Part shown: piece after piece, positions 1 to 8,958 of the stretch | Position numbering within the stretch: position 1 is the stretch's first letter | Layout of the letters: every line of letters starts with the position of its first letter | Assembly (NCBI RefSeq): GCF_900108175.1 | Contig: NZ_FNVO01000013.1 | Span: 124,001-188,000 of the forward strand | Direction: 5' to 3' | Length of the DNA: 64,000 bases | Source of the DNA: Thermomonospora echinospora | GTDB taxonomy: Bacteria > Actinomycetota > Actinomycetes > Streptosporangiales > Streptosporangiaceae | Translations under genes and position numbers: made by a program | The notes under the pieces: generated by a model | What the model saw: the letters and a program-made list of their open reading frames with translations, nothing else | Database searches by the model: none | What the model was told of the DNA's origin: nothing

Positions 1-373
1 GGGGGAACCCGGCGAAGAAGTTCTTGAAGTCCTCGTGCAGCATCGTGTGGTTGCTGATCTTCTCGGTGAAGTCGGCGAGCTGGTCGGCCGACGGCAGCTC
101 ACCGTAGATCAGCAGGTAGGCCACCTCCAGGAAGGACGATTTCTCCGCCAGCTCCTCGATCGGGTAGCCGCGGTAGCGCAGGATTCCCGCGTCGCCGTCG
201 ATGTAGGTGATCGCCGAGGTGGTGGAGGCCGTGTTGACGAATCCCGGGTCCAGGGTGACGTACCCGGTCTCCTTGAGGAGACTGCCGATCTGCAGGCCGC
301 CCGGCCCCTCGGTCGCGGTCGTCACCTCAAGGGACATCCGCCCGCCGGGGTGGTCGAGCTCGATGTCGGACAT
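1..373 (-). CDS. gltA: Citrate synthase, N-terminal part (cut by window edge)
   Basis: Reading leftwards from the ATG at 373, the 124 visible codons open with [11 protein letters not shown] and contain [20 protein letters not shown] and [13 protein letters not shown]. These are the N-terminal signatures of bacterial type II citrate synthase, which condenses acetyl-CoA and oxaloacetate in the TCA cycle. The catalytic His and Asp residues lie in the missing C-terminal part. The gene diverges from the aldo/keto reductase at 590, and the 216-bp gap between them must hold both promoters. The family call is firm. Paralogues (citrate versus methylcitrate synthase) cannot be separated on this fragment. 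Confidence 0.93.
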   Translation of the reverse strand, partial: MSDIELDHPGGRMSLEVTTATEGPGGLQIGSLLKETGYVTLDPGFVNTASTTSAITYIDGDAGILRYRGYPIEELAEKSSFLEVAYLLIYGELPSADQLADFTEKISNHTMLHEDFKNFFAGFP

Positions 374-589
374 ACGCCCTCCTCCGTTTCACGCGCATTC
401 ACGTTCGGCCGGGGTCACCGGCACGTGAGGATCGGTCGCCGCTTGGTGTGGCGAGATCCTCCCCATTGGGGACCTTAGCGACACCTTGACCGGGGACCGT
501 AAGGCGACCCCTGTCCGAGGACCACTGAAACGGTCACCAGACCCCCGGTCGCCCCACATTATGGAAGCGCATGTGCCTACGCTGGTGCC

Positions 590-1522
590 ATGAGCGCCAT
601 GAGCCGTCTGGGGCTGGGACTGGCGGCGCTGGGCCGTCCGGCGTACATCAACGTGGGGCGGGCCGACGAGCTGCCGGACGAGCGCGGCGTCGCGGCGATG
701 CGGGCCGCCACCCGCCGGGTGCTGGACGCGGCGTACGCCGCCGGGATCCGCTGGGTCGACACCGCCCGCTCCTACGGCCTCGCCGAGGAGTTCCTGGCGG
801 GCTGGCTGGACGGGCACGACGACGTCACCGTCTCCAGCAAGTGGGGGTACGCCTACGTCGGCGGCTGGCGGATGGACGCCCCGCGGCACGAGGTCAAGGA
901 GCACTCGGCCGAGCGGTTCCGCACTCAGCTCGCCGAGTCCCGGGCCCTGCTGGGCGACCGGCTGTCGCTGTACCAGGTGCACTCGCTGACCGACGACAGC
1001 CCGCTGTTTCGGGACGGCCCGCTGCTGGCGGAGCTGGCGCAAGCGGCGGCGGACGGGCTGCGCCTGGGCTTTTCCACCTCCGGCCCGCGCCAGGCCGAGA
1101 CCATAGGGCGCGCCCTGGGCCTGGAGGTGGAGGGGCGGCCCCTGTTCTCCGCCGTCCAGTCGACCTGGAACGTGCTGGAGACCTCCGCCGAGCAGGCCCT
1201 GCGCGAGGCCCACGAGCAGGGCCTGCACGTCCTGGTCAAGGAGACCCTCGCCAACGGCCGCCTGGCGGTGGACCCGCCCGAGGAGCTGGTGGCGCTCGCC
1301 GAGATCCGCGGTGTGGGGCCGGACGCCGTGGCCCTGGCCGCCGCGCTGAGCCGTCCCTGGGCGGACACCGTGCTGATCGGCGCGGTGAGCGAGCCCCAGC
1401 TGCACGCCAACCTGGCCGCCACCCGGATCACGCTCGGCGAGGCGGAGCTGGCCGCGCTGGCCGGGGCCGCCGTCCCGCCCGCCCGCTACTGGGCCGAGCG
1501 CGCCGCGCTCCCCTGGGCCTGA
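590..1522 (+). CDS. Aldo/keto reductase
   Basis: A 310-residue (beta/alpha)8 aldo/keto reductase, a family that reduces carbonyl compounds with NADPH. The four catalytic residues are visible: Asp57 and Tyr62 in VDTARSYG, Lys84 in SSKWGY and His131 in YQVHSL. Full length for the family. The substrate cannot be predicted, and the variant is closer to the short 'L-galactose dehydrogenase-like' group than to AKR1 enzymes. A second ATG lies three codons in (599), and no strong ribosome site separates the two starts. Transcribed alone, 193 bp before the methyltransferase gene. Confidence 0.9.
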   Translation: MSAMSRLGLGLAALGRPAYINVGRADELPDERGVAAMRAATRRVLDAAYAAGIRWVDTARSYGLAEEFLAGWLDGHDDVTVSSKWGYAYVGGWRMDAPRHEVKEHSAERFRTQLAESRALLGDRLSLYQVHSLTDDSPLFRDGPLLAELAQAAADGLRLGFSTSGPRQAETIGRALGLEVEGRPLFSAVQSTWNVLETSAEQALREAHEQGLHVLVKETLANGRLAVDPPEELVALAEIRGVGPDAVALAAALSRPWADTVLIGAVSEPQLHANLAATRITLGEAELAALAGAAVPPARYWAERAALPWA

Positions 1523-1715
1523 CCCCGGCCGGGCGTTCGGCCGGACACGGGGAGTGTCGTGCCGCCACGTCAGGGCCGGTCACCGGTGAGCGTCCCGTAT
1601 CGGCCCCATGCTGCGGGCACATGTCCGACAAGTAAATCAACACTGATCGACGCCGGACGTAATACGATGATCGTCACGTGGGCGGCCGGATGAGACGGCT
1701 GAGATAGGGGACACC

Positions 1716-2519
1716 GTGGCGAGCGAGCGATCCGGACCGGGCGGGTTCGACCCCACCGTGCCGAACATCGCCCGGATGTACGACTACTACCTGGGCGGCA
1801 AGGACAACTACGAGGCCGACCGCGCGCAGGCGACGGCGGCGATCGCCGCCGACCCCACCCTGCTGACGGTGATCAGGGAGAACCGGGCCTTCCTCGGGCG
1901 CGCGGTGCGGTACCTGGCCGAGCAGGGCATCGACCAGTTCCTCGACATCGGCACCGGCCTGCCCACCCAGCAGAACGTGCACCAGATCGCGCACTCGGTG
2001 AACCCCGGCGCCCGGGTGGTGTACGTCGACAACGACGGGCAGGTGGTGGCGCACGGGCGGGCGCTGTTGGCCGACTCGGACACCACCACGATCGTGCGGG
2101 CCGACCTGCGGCGGCCCCGGGAGATCCTGGACCATCCCGAGACCCGGCGGCTGCTGGACTTCGCCAAGCCGGTGGCGGTGCTGCTGGTGGCGACCCTGCA
2201 CTTCGTCCCGGACTCCGACGACCCGCCCGCGATCATGGCCGAGCTGCGCGAGGAGCTGGCGCCGGGCAGCTTCCTGGCGCTCACCCACGCCTCCGCCGAC
2301 GGGATGCCCGAGCTGGTCGCCCGGGTGGTCGAGGTCTACAAGCGGACCAACGCGCCCGGCACGCCGCGTACCGCCGAGCAGGTCACCGGGATGTTCGGCG
2401 ACTTCGAGCTGCTGGAGCCCGGGCTGGTGTGGGCCCCGCTGTGGCGCCCGGACCGGCCGGTGAGCCGGGAGGAGGCGGTGCGCACCTGGTTCTACGCCGG
2501 GGTCGCCCGCAAGCATTGA
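1716..2519 (+). CDS. SAM-dependent methyltransferase, DUF574 family
   Basis: A 267-residue protein with the hallmarks of the actinobacterial S-adenosyl methyltransferase family PF04672 (DUF574). The N-terminal NIARMYDYYLGGKDNYEADR is typical, followed by the SAM-binding loop FLDIGTGLPTQQNVH near residues 72-86 and the acidic strand VVYVDND. The family is highly expanded in actinomycetes and has no settled substrate. The GTG start at 1716 is preceded by GATAGGGG. The next gene follows after about 90 bp in the same direction but is functionally unrelated. Confidence 0.88.
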   Translation: MASERSGPGGFDPTVPNIARMYDYYLGGKDNYEADRAQATAAIAADPTLLTVIRENRAFLGRAVRYLAEQGIDQFLDIGTGLPTQQNVHQIAHSVNPGARVVYVDNDGQVVAHGRALLADSDTTTIVRADLRRPREILDHPETRRLLDFAKPVAVLLVATLHFVPDSDDPPAIMAELREELAPGSFLALTHASADGMPELVARVVEVYKRTNAPGTPRTAEQVTGMFGDFELLEPGLVWAPLWRPDRPVSREEAVRTWFYAGVARKH

Positions 2520-2606
2520 TCATTTCGTCATCCTCCGGGTGTTGGCAGCGGCCCCGACTTCGGTGATCTTTGAGGGGCACGGGCAATGGAGGCCGAGGAG
2601 GGTGGC

Positions 2607-4178
2607 ATGGGACGGGGACCGACCGTGGGGGCGGCGCTGGCGGAGGCCGCGCGGCATGACCGGGTGTTCCTGTACGAGGACGCGCGGGCCGTCACGTTCG
2701 CCGAGTTCGACGCGCTGGCCGACCGGGTCGCGGCGGGGCTGCTGGCCCGGGGGGTGCGGCACGGCGACCGGATCGGGCTGCTGGGGCTGAACACCTCGCA
2801 GTGGCTGGCGGCCTTCTTCGGCGCGGCGCGGATCGGCGCGGTGGTCGTCACGCTGAACGTGCGCTACCGCGAGCGGGAGCTGGCGTACATGCTGGGCCAG
2901 AGCGGTGCCCGCATGGTGATCTGCTCGGCCGAGGCCGCCGGTTTCGACTTCGCGGCGTTCTTCGAGGGCTTCGGCCCGCAGGTACCGGGCGTGACCGACC
3001 TGGTGTTCTTCGGTAAGCCCTCGACGGGCGGCACCACCTTCGATGAGCTGGCCGAGGGGCCGGCCGACCCGGCGGCGCTGGCCGCGGCACGCGAGGCGGT
3101 CGCTCCGGACGACCCGCTGCTGATCCTGTACACCTCCGGGACGACCGGCCGCCCCAAGGGCGCGGTGATCACCCACGGGAGCATCCTGGCCTCGGCGTCG
3201 GCGCAGGCCGCGCACTGCGCGATGGACGAGACCGACGTGCTGCTGGGGCACCTGCCGTTCAACCACGTCGGCGGGATCACCTGCACCGTCATGGCGGCGC
3301 TGGTGACGGGCGCGGCGGTGGCGCTGCTGCCGGCGTTCAGCCCGGACGGGGCGCTGCGCGCCATCGAGCGGCACCGGGTGACGGTCCTGGGCGCGGTGCC
3401 GACGATGTACGTGCTGATGCTGGGCCGCGACGACTTCGCCGAGCACGACACCTCGTCGGTGCGGATCTGCACGGCGGGCGGGTCGAACGTGGAGCCCGCG
3501 CTGGCCGCGGCGATCCGGCGGGGCTTCCCCGGTGCCCGGTTGTTCGGGCTGTACGGGCTGTCGGAGTCGTCGGGGGCGTGCGTGCTGTCGCGGCCGGACG
3601 ACGACGCCGAGACGGTCGCCCGCACGCTGGGCGTGATGATCGGCGACTTCGAGGCCCGGGTCGTGGGGCCGGACGGGACGGCGCTGCCGCCGGGCGAGCC
3701 GGGCGAGCTGCAGATCCGCGGCGGCTGCGTGGCGGCCGGCTACTGGGACATGCCGCAGGAGACCGCCGCGGTCTTCCTGGACGGTGGCTGGCTGGCCACC
3801 GGCGACATGGTGGAGCGGGAGCCGGATGGGCATCTGGTGCTGCGCGGCCGCAAGAAGGAGATGTACATCCAGGGCGGCTTCAACGTCTATCCGGTGGAGA
3901 TCGAGAACGTGCTGGCCGCCCATCCGAAGGTGGCGATGGCCGCCGGGATCGGGGTGCCCGACCCGGTGCTCGGCGAGGTCGGCCGGTTCTACGTCGTGCC
4001 GCGCCCCGGCGGTGAGCCGCCCACCCCCGAGGAGCTGACCGGCTACTGCCGGGAGCGGCTGGCCGACTACAAGGTGCCGCGTCAGTTCGTGATCACCGAC
4101 GAGGTCCCGCTGACTCCGGTCGGCAAGATCCACAAGGCCGAGCTCAAGGAGCACCATCTGCGGGAGGCCGGCCAGTAG
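2607..4178 (+). CDS. Acyl-CoA synthetase (fatty-acid-CoA ligase, FadD-like)
   Basis: A 523-residue ANL-superfamily adenylating enzyme that activates a carboxylic acid as its AMP ester and transfers it to CoA. The P-loop YTSGTTGRPKG lies at about 175-185. The A8 hinge region carries GRKKEMYIQGGFNVYPVEIE, and the catalytic lysine is Lys507 in TPVGKIHKAE. I chose ATG 2607 because GAGGAGGG sits 5 nt upstream; an in-frame ATG at 2586 would add seven residues. The acid substrate is unknown. It may be a medium- or long-chain fatty acid or an aromatic acid, and an aldehyde dehydrogenase lies 1.4 kb downstream, but no operon links them. Confidence 0.9.
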   Translation: MGRGPTVGAALAEAARHDRVFLYEDARAVTFAEFDALADRVAAGLLARGVRHGDRIGLLGLNTSQWLAAFFGAARIGAVVVTLNVRYRERELAYMLGQSGARMVICSAEAAGFDFAAFFEGFGPQVPGVTDLVFFGKPSTGGTTFDELAEGPADPAALAAAREAVAPDDPLLILYTSGTTGRPKGAVITHGSILASASAQAAHCAMDETDVLLGHLPFNHVGGITCTVMAALVTGAAVALLPAFSPDGALRAIERHRVTVLGAVPTMYVLMLGRDDFAEHDTSSVRICTAGGSNVEPALAAAIRRGFPGARLFGLYGLSESSGACVLSRPDDDAETVARTLGVMIGDFEARVVGPDGTALPPGEPGELQIRGGCVAAGYWDMPQETAAVFLDGGWLATGDMVEREPDGHLVLRGRKKEMYIQGGFNVYPVEIENVLAAHPKVAMAAGIGVPDPVLGEVGRFYVVPRPGGEPPTPEELTGYCRERLADYKVPRQFVITDEVPLTPVGKIHKAELKEHHLREAGQ

Positions 4179-4337
4179 CCGCACCCGGCCCGCCACCGGG
4201 CGGGGCGCGGAGGGGATCGAGACTCACGCGCTATGCGAGCTTTGCGGTGATTCATTAGGCTGCTGGGGTGTCCTCGTTCGCTCGAACGGGGACGGGCCCC
4301 TCGATTGGCTGGTAGTCCCTTGCACGAGGAAGCGCTG

Positions 4338-5249
4338 ATGTCCGCGACCGCTCCCGCGGACGACCCCGCACCACCGGCGCGGGTCGTCTCCTATCCCCGC
4401 CGCGGCGGTCCGACCGTGCTGCGCCTGCTGCTCGGCGGCCACCTGCGCGAGCTGCGCGAGCGGGCGGGCATCTCGGCCGAGGACGCCGGCTACGCCATCC
4501 GCGGCTCGCACTCCAAGATCAGCCGGCTGGAGAACGGCCGGGTCGGCTTCAAGCAGCGGGACGTGGCCGACCTGCTCACCCTGTACGGGGTGACCGACGA
4601 CGGGGACCGCGAGTCGATCCTGTCACTGGCCCGGCAGGCCAACTCGCCCGGCTGGTGGCACCGTTACGGCGACGTGCTGCCGAGCTGGTTCGAGGCCTAT
4701 CTGGGGCTGGAGGAGGCCGCCTCGCTCATCCGGGTCTACGAGGTGCACTTCGTGCCCGGCCTGCTGCAGACCGAGGAGTACGCCCGCGCCGTCGTGGCGC
4801 TCGGCCACCCGGAGGCCGACGAGGAGGAGATCGAGCGCCGGGTGAGCCTGCGGATGACCCGGCAGCAGCGGCTGATGGGCCCGGACGCCCCGGCGGTGTG
4901 GGCGGTGCTCGACGAGACCGCGCTGCGCCGTACGGTCGGCACCCCGCAGGTGATGCGCGAGCAGATCCGACACCTGATCGAGTTGTCCGCGCTGCCCAAC
5001 ATCACCCTGCAGGTGGTGCCGCTGACCGCGACCGGCAACGGGGCGGCCGGCGGCCCGTTCACGATCCTGCGCTTCGCCGAGCCGGCGCTGTCGGACGTGG
5101 TCTACCTGGAGCACTTGACCAGCGCCCTCTACCTCGACAAGCCCAGCGACGTCGAGGCGTACCTGCGCGCCATCAACAGCCTCTGCGTGACCGCCGGCCA
5201 GCCCCAGGACACCGTCCGGCTGCTCCACGAGATCCTCGCCACCTCCTGA
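4338..5249 (+). CDS. XRE-family regulator with DUF5753
   Basis: A 303-residue DNA-binding regulator. An XRE helix-turn-helix spans about residues 36-90 (LRELRERAGISAEDAGYAI, SKISRLENGRV). A C-terminal DUF5753 ligand-like domain spans about 105-290 (YLGLEEAASLIRVYEV, VPGLLQTEEYARA). ATG 4338 is the start because GAGGAAG lies 5 nt before it; a TTG 33 nt upstream is less likely. Proteins of this type (BldB-associated, AbaA/WhiJ-like) usually sit beside a DUF397 gene, but none is adjacent here. DUF397 genes occur at 22.4 kb with a second member of the same family. Confidence 0.9.
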   Translation: MSATAPADDPAPPARVVSYPRRGGPTVLRLLLGGHLRELRERAGISAEDAGYAIRGSHSKISRLENGRVGFKQRDVADLLTLYGVTDDGDRESILSLARQANSPGWWHRYGDVLPSWFEAYLGLEEAASLIRVYEVHFVPGLLQTEEYARAVVALGHPEADEEEIERRVSLRMTRQQRLMGPDAPAVWAVLDETALRRTVGTPQVMREQIRHLIELSALPNITLQVVPLTATGNGAAGGPFTILRFAEPALSDVVYLEHLTSALYLDKPSDVEAYLRAINSLCVTAGQPQDTVRLLHEILATS

Positions 5250-5568
5250 TCCCCACCGCCCGCCCCCCGGCCACCCGCACCCGCCCCGGCGGTCCTCCCA
5301 GCGCATCCCAGCGGCCTGTCGACGCGTCCGGCCGTTCCGCGACGCGCTCGGGAGCCTCTGGCGCACGTCGGTGGCCTCTCGACGATCCCGGCGGTCCTCC
5401 CCGTGAAGCTCCACGGGCCGTCCGGTGGATCGTTCCGGTCGTCCCGGAGGGGGCTCGTCTCCCGATTTGGGAAGCCGGTCTTCCACTGAGCGGAAGCCCG
5501 GACACCATGAGAGGGCGCCAATGCCCCATCATCCGGAAAAATCCCCTATCACCCCGAGGAATCAGGCA
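5250..5568. other. 319-bp gap with a direct repeat
   Basis: I see no gene here. It holds two exact copies of a 15-bp GC-rich sequence (5285-5299 and 5387-5401) and related GC-rich fragments between them. The right end forms the leader of the aldehyde dehydrogenase gene, with an alternative ATG at 5521 that has its own GAGAGGG. Confidence 0.6.
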
Positions 5569-7026
5569 ATGACGCTTCTCGATCCCGCCCGCTGGACCGG
5601 AAAGATCTTCGACGGGCGCTGGAGCGCCGGCTCTGCGGGCGTGTTCGACGTCACCGAGCCCGCCACCGGCGGCACCCTCGGCAGCCTCGGCCGGGCCAGT
5701 GCCGAGGACGTCGCCAAGGCCGCGGCCACCGCCGCGCAAGCCCAGCGGGACTGGGCCGCGCGCCCCCACCCGGAACGGGCCGCGGTGCTGCGCCGGGCCG
5801 GGCTGCTGTTCGAGGAGCACGCCGACGAGATCGCCGGCTGGATCGTCCGCGAAGCCGGTTCGATCCGTCCCAAGGCCGAGTTGGAGGCGCAGATCGCCGC
5901 CGGCGAGTGCCACGAGGCCGCCGCCCTGCCCTCGCTGCCGCAGGGCCAGGTGCTGGCCTCTGGGCTGCCCCGCTGGAGCCTGGCGCGGCGCCGCCCGGCC
6001 GGGGTGGTCGGCGTGATCTCCCCGTTCAACTTCCCGCTGATCCTGTCGATCCGGTCGGTGGCGCCCGCGCTGGCGCTGGGCAACGCGGTGCTGCTCAAGC
6101 CCGACCCCCGTACGGCGGTGTGCGGCGGCGTGGCGCTGGCCCGGATCTTCGAGGAGGCGGGCCTGCCCGAGGGGCTGCTGCACGTCCTGCCGGGCGACCT
6201 GGAGGCCGGCCAGGCCGTGGTCGCCGCGCCGGAGGTGCGGATCGTGTCGTTCACCGGCTCCACCGCCGCCGGGCGCAATATCGGCGAGGAGTGCGGCCGG
6301 CTGCTCAAGCGGGCCCACCTGGAGCTGGGCGGCAACAACGCGCTGATCGTGCTGCCGGGCGCCGACCTGGCCAAGGCCGCCTCGGCCGGCGCCTGGGGCG
6401 CGTTCCTGCACCAGGGCCAGATCTGCATGACGTCCGGGCGGCACCTGGTGCACGAGAGCCTGCACGAAGAGTACGTGGCCGCGCTGGCCGACAAGGCCGG
6501 GCACCTGCCGGTCGGCGACCCGGCCACCGAGCAGGTCGCGCTCGGCCCGATCATCGACGAGCGCCAGCTGGAACGCGTGCACGGGCTGGTCACCGACACC
6601 GTCGCGGCGGGCGCCCGGCTGGCCGCCGGCGGCACTCACGAGGGGCTGTTCTACCGGCCGACCGTGCTGGCCGACGTCACGCCGTCCATGCCCGCCTACG
6701 CGCAGGAGGTGTTCGGCCCGGTCGCCCCGGTCGTGCCGTTCTCCACCGTCGAGGAGGCGATCGCGCTGGCCCGCGACAGCGAGTACGGGCTGTCGCTGGG
6801 CATCCTCGGCGACGTCGGCGCCGCCATGCGGATCGCCGACGCGGTGCCGACCGGGCTGGTGCACATCAACGACCAGACCGTCAACGACGAGCCCAACATC
6901 CCGTTCGGAGGCACCGGCGCCTCGGGCACCGGCTCCCGGATCGGCGGCCCGGAGGCCAACATCGAGGCCTTCACCGAGACCCAGTGGGTCACGATGCGCC
7001 CGGAGATCGCCCCGTATCCCTTCTGA
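5569..7026 (+). CDS. Aldehyde dehydrogenase (benzaldehyde dehydrogenase-like)
   Basis: A 485-residue NAD(P)-dependent aldehyde dehydrogenase, oxidising an aldehyde to the acid. Key residues are visible: PFNFP (cofactor/oxyanion Asn), Glu252 in LELGGNN and the nucleophile Cys286 in GQICMTSGR. FTGSTAAGRNIG matches the NAD loop. The opening LLDPARWTGKIFDGRW is typical of the benzaldehyde dehydrogenase group, so I place the start at ATG 5569, with CGAGGA 8 nt upstream. An in-frame ATG at 5521 with GAGAGGG upstream would add 16 residues and is a real alternative. The precise substrate is inferred only from subgroup resemblance. Confidence 0.9.
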   Translation: MTLLDPARWTGKIFDGRWSAGSAGVFDVTEPATGGTLGSLGRASAEDVAKAAATAAQAQRDWAARPHPERAAVLRRAGLLFEEHADEIAGWIVREAGSIRPKAELEAQIAAGECHEAAALPSLPQGQVLASGLPRWSLARRRPAGVVGVISPFNFPLILSIRSVAPALALGNAVLLKPDPRTAVCGGVALARIFEEAGLPEGLLHVLPGDLEAGQAVVAAPEVRIVSFTGSTAAGRNIGEECGRLLKRAHLELGGNNALIVLPGADLAKAASAGAWGAFLHQGQICMTSGRHLVHESLHEEYVAALADKAGHLPVGDPATEQVALGPIIDERQLERVHGLVTDTVAAGARLAAGGTHEGLFYRPTVLADVTPSMPAYAQEVFGPVAPVVPFSTVEEAIALARDSEYGLSLGILGDVGAAMRIADAVPTGLVHINDQTVNDEPNIPFGGTGASGTGSRIGGPEANIEAFTETQWVTMRPEIAPYPF

Positions 7027-7054
7027 TACCGGACGTCTCTGGCAGGCTGTCGAT

Positions 7055-7942
7055 GTGGACTGGGTGGAACGGGTACTGGCGATCCGGCAGTGGTCGCACC
7101 ACGGGGAGCGCGCACCCCACAAACCGTTGCTGCTGCTGTACGCGCTGGGCCGCTACCAGCGTGAGGGCGCCGGGTCCATCCCGTACTCGGCGGCCGAGGA
7201 ACCGCTGAACCGGCTGCTGCGCGAGTTCGGCCCGCCGCGCCATGCCCGCTCCACCATGGCCTATCCGTTCCACTATCTGACCAGCGACGACCGGCTGTGG
7301 CAGGTCGACACCGACGACGGTCCCGGCAGCCCCGGACCTCGTGTCGGCCTGCTGCGGTCGGCGCACGCCCGCGGCCGGCTGCACCCCGAGCTGGCGGCGG
7401 CGCTGGACGCCGACCCGGGCCTGCTCGGGCGGCTGGCGCGGGCGCTACTGGACGCCAACTTCGCGCCCACCCTGCACGCCGACATCTGCCTGGAGACCGG
7501 CCTGGACCTGGCGGGCGCCGAACTGCCCGCCGCCGTGGAGAGCCGACTGCCGCCGCGCGACCCGGCGTTCCGGGAGCGGGTCCTGGACGCCTATGGGTAC
7601 CGCTGCGCGTTCTGCGACTACGACGGGCTGCTGGCCGAGGTGCCGGTCGGGCTGGACGCCGCGCACGTGCGGTGGCGCTCCTACGACGGGCCGGACGACC
7701 CCGACAACGGCCTGTGCCTGTGCGCGCTGCACCACCGCCTGCTGGACCGCGGCGTGCTGGGCCTGACCCCCGACCGGACGATCACCGTCTCCGGCCGCTT
7801 CAGTGCCCGCGCCCCGGTCGCCTCGCTCCTGGTGCTGGACCTGTCCGGCCGTCCCGCCCGCGCACCCCGCTCGGGCCCCCGGGTCCGGCCCGACCACATC
7901 ACCTGGCACACCGCCCAGGTCTTCCGCGCCCCGGCCGCTTGA
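7055..7942 (+). CDS. HNH restriction endonuclease, probably phosphorothioate-DNA dependent (SBD + HNH)
   Basis: A 295-residue two-domain protein. The N-terminal part (about 1-150) carries PHKPLLLLYALGR and AYPFHYL, as in sulfur-binding domains of ScoMcrA-type enzymes that recognise phosphorothioated DNA. The C-terminal part has an HNH/ββα-metal nuclease: Cys184-x2-Cys187, DAAH (His204), Asn218 and His226-His227 in DNGLCLCALHHRLLDRG. Such proteins cut DNA modified by foreign Dnd systems and act as type IV restriction. No dnd genes are in the window, which fits that role because host DNA must be unmodified. GTG 7055 is 29 bp after the dehydrogenase stop. The assignment rests on remembered family features, not a search. 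Confidence 0.78.
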   Translation: MDWVERVLAIRQWSHHGERAPHKPLLLLYALGRYQREGAGSIPYSAAEEPLNRLLREFGPPRHARSTMAYPFHYLTSDDRLWQVDTDDGPGSPGPRVGLLRSAHARGRLHPELAAALDADPGLLGRLARALLDANFAPTLHADICLETGLDLAGAELPAAVESRLPPRDPAFRERVLDAYGYRCAFCDYDGLLAEVPVGLDAAHVRWRSYDGPDDPDNGLCLCALHHRLLDRGVLGLTPDRTITVSGRFSARAPVASLLVLDLSGRPARAPRSGPRVRPDHITWHTAQVFRAPAA

Positions 7943-8045
7943 GGGCATCCCTCCCCCACTCGCGGCCGAAGATCCGTATTGAATGGGGGGACCGTCCCCG
8001 TGGGACGACTTTCTGCAACGCGAACTTCCGGAAGGATCTGATCAC

Positions 8046-8471
8046 ATGGCAACGACCCGGACCGCCAACGCCCACTGGGAGGGGCCGCTGATGGGCGGGC
8101 AGGGCACGGTGTCCCTGGACTCCTCAGGCCTGGGCACGTTCGACGTCAACTGGCCCTCGCGCGCCGAGAAGCCGGAGGGCCGGACCAGCCCCGAGGAGCT
8201 CATCGCCGCCGCCCACTCCACCTGCTTCTCCATGGCCCTCTCGCACGGCCTGGCCGGGGCGGGCACCCCGCCGGAGACCGTCGACACCAAGGCCGACGTC
8301 ACCTTCCAGCCGGGCGAGGGCATCACCGGCATCCACCTCACCGTCCGCGCCAAGGTCCCGGGCCTGTCCGCCGAGGACTTCCAGCAGGCCGCCGAGACCG
8401 CCAAGGCCAACTGCCCCGTCAGCAAGGCCCTGGCCGGCACCACCATCACCCTCGACGCCTCGCTGGTCTGA
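8046..8471 (+). CDS. osmC: OsmC-family peroxiredoxin
   Basis: A 141-residue OsmC/Ohr protein that reduces organic hydroperoxides with a pair of cysteines. Both are present: Cys60 in HSTCFSMAL and Cys123 in ANCPVSKAL, together with the EGRTSPEEL segment. The N-terminus TANAHWEG and the GTVSLDSSG strand favour OsmC over Ohr. ATG 8046 has GGAAGGA about 9 nt upstream. A 13-bp tandem repeat runs through the stop codon and a strong hairpin follows, so it is probably a single-gene transcript. Confidence 0.92.
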   Translation: MATTRTANAHWEGPLMGGQGTVSLDSSGLGTFDVNWPSRAEKPEGRTSPEELIAAAHSTCFSMALSHGLAGAGTPPETVDTKADVTFQPGEGITGIHLTVRAKVPGLSAEDFQQAAETAKANCPVSKALAGTTITLDASLV

Positions 8472-8506
8472 GCGACTGGGCTGAGCGACTGGGCTGAGCG
8501 ACTGGG
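8468..8506. repeat. 13-bp tandem repeat, three exact copies, across the osmC stop
   Basis: CTGAGCGACTGGG is repeated three times head to tail. The first copy contains the TGA stop of the OsmC gene. The period is 13, so read-through would shift frame in each copy. Confidence 0.95.
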
Positions 8507-8529
8507 CTGAACGTCCGGCCCGAACACCC

Positions 8530-8560
8530 GACCCGCCCCGGCCACCCGCCGGGGCGGGTC
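8530..8560 (+). terminator. Strong hairpin after osmC
   Basis: Perfect 12-bp inverted repeat (8530-8541 against 8549-8560) with a 7-nt loop and no T-run, the usual form of a terminator hairpin in high-GC actinobacteria. Confidence 0.75.
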
Positions 8561-8958
8561 CACGCACAGGCATCCGGGCCGCCCCGACCGCGTGCGCCTC
8601 TACCCCGCCGGCTCCGCGCGTGCCTCCGCCATGATCCGCTCCGCAGCGCTCATGGACCGCGTCCTTGCTCCCGGCTCCGCCACCGTTCTCGGGAACGTCC
8701 GGGGATCGCTCGGCTACCGTGGGGAATCACAGCGGCACGAGACGTAACTCCTGGGTTGCATTGCCCTGCACCTGCGACCACAGGACAGTGGCGAGCCCGT
8801 ACGGCGCGATGCCGCATGACGGCAACGGAGCCCTGTCCCGCAAGCCACAAAAGTCATGCACAACCCCACCAACCCCCGATGATCGACGTAAAGCGTTGCT
8901 ATGGTCACCTCCCGTAATCGCCTGTCGGGATCCATGACTCGTTGACGGGGGTCGGCCG
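8561..8958. other. Gap of about 400 bp without a recognisable gene
   Basis: No open frame here looks coding. The right part (about 8870-8950) is less GC-rich and probably holds the promoter of the DUF4239 gene. Confidence 0.5.
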
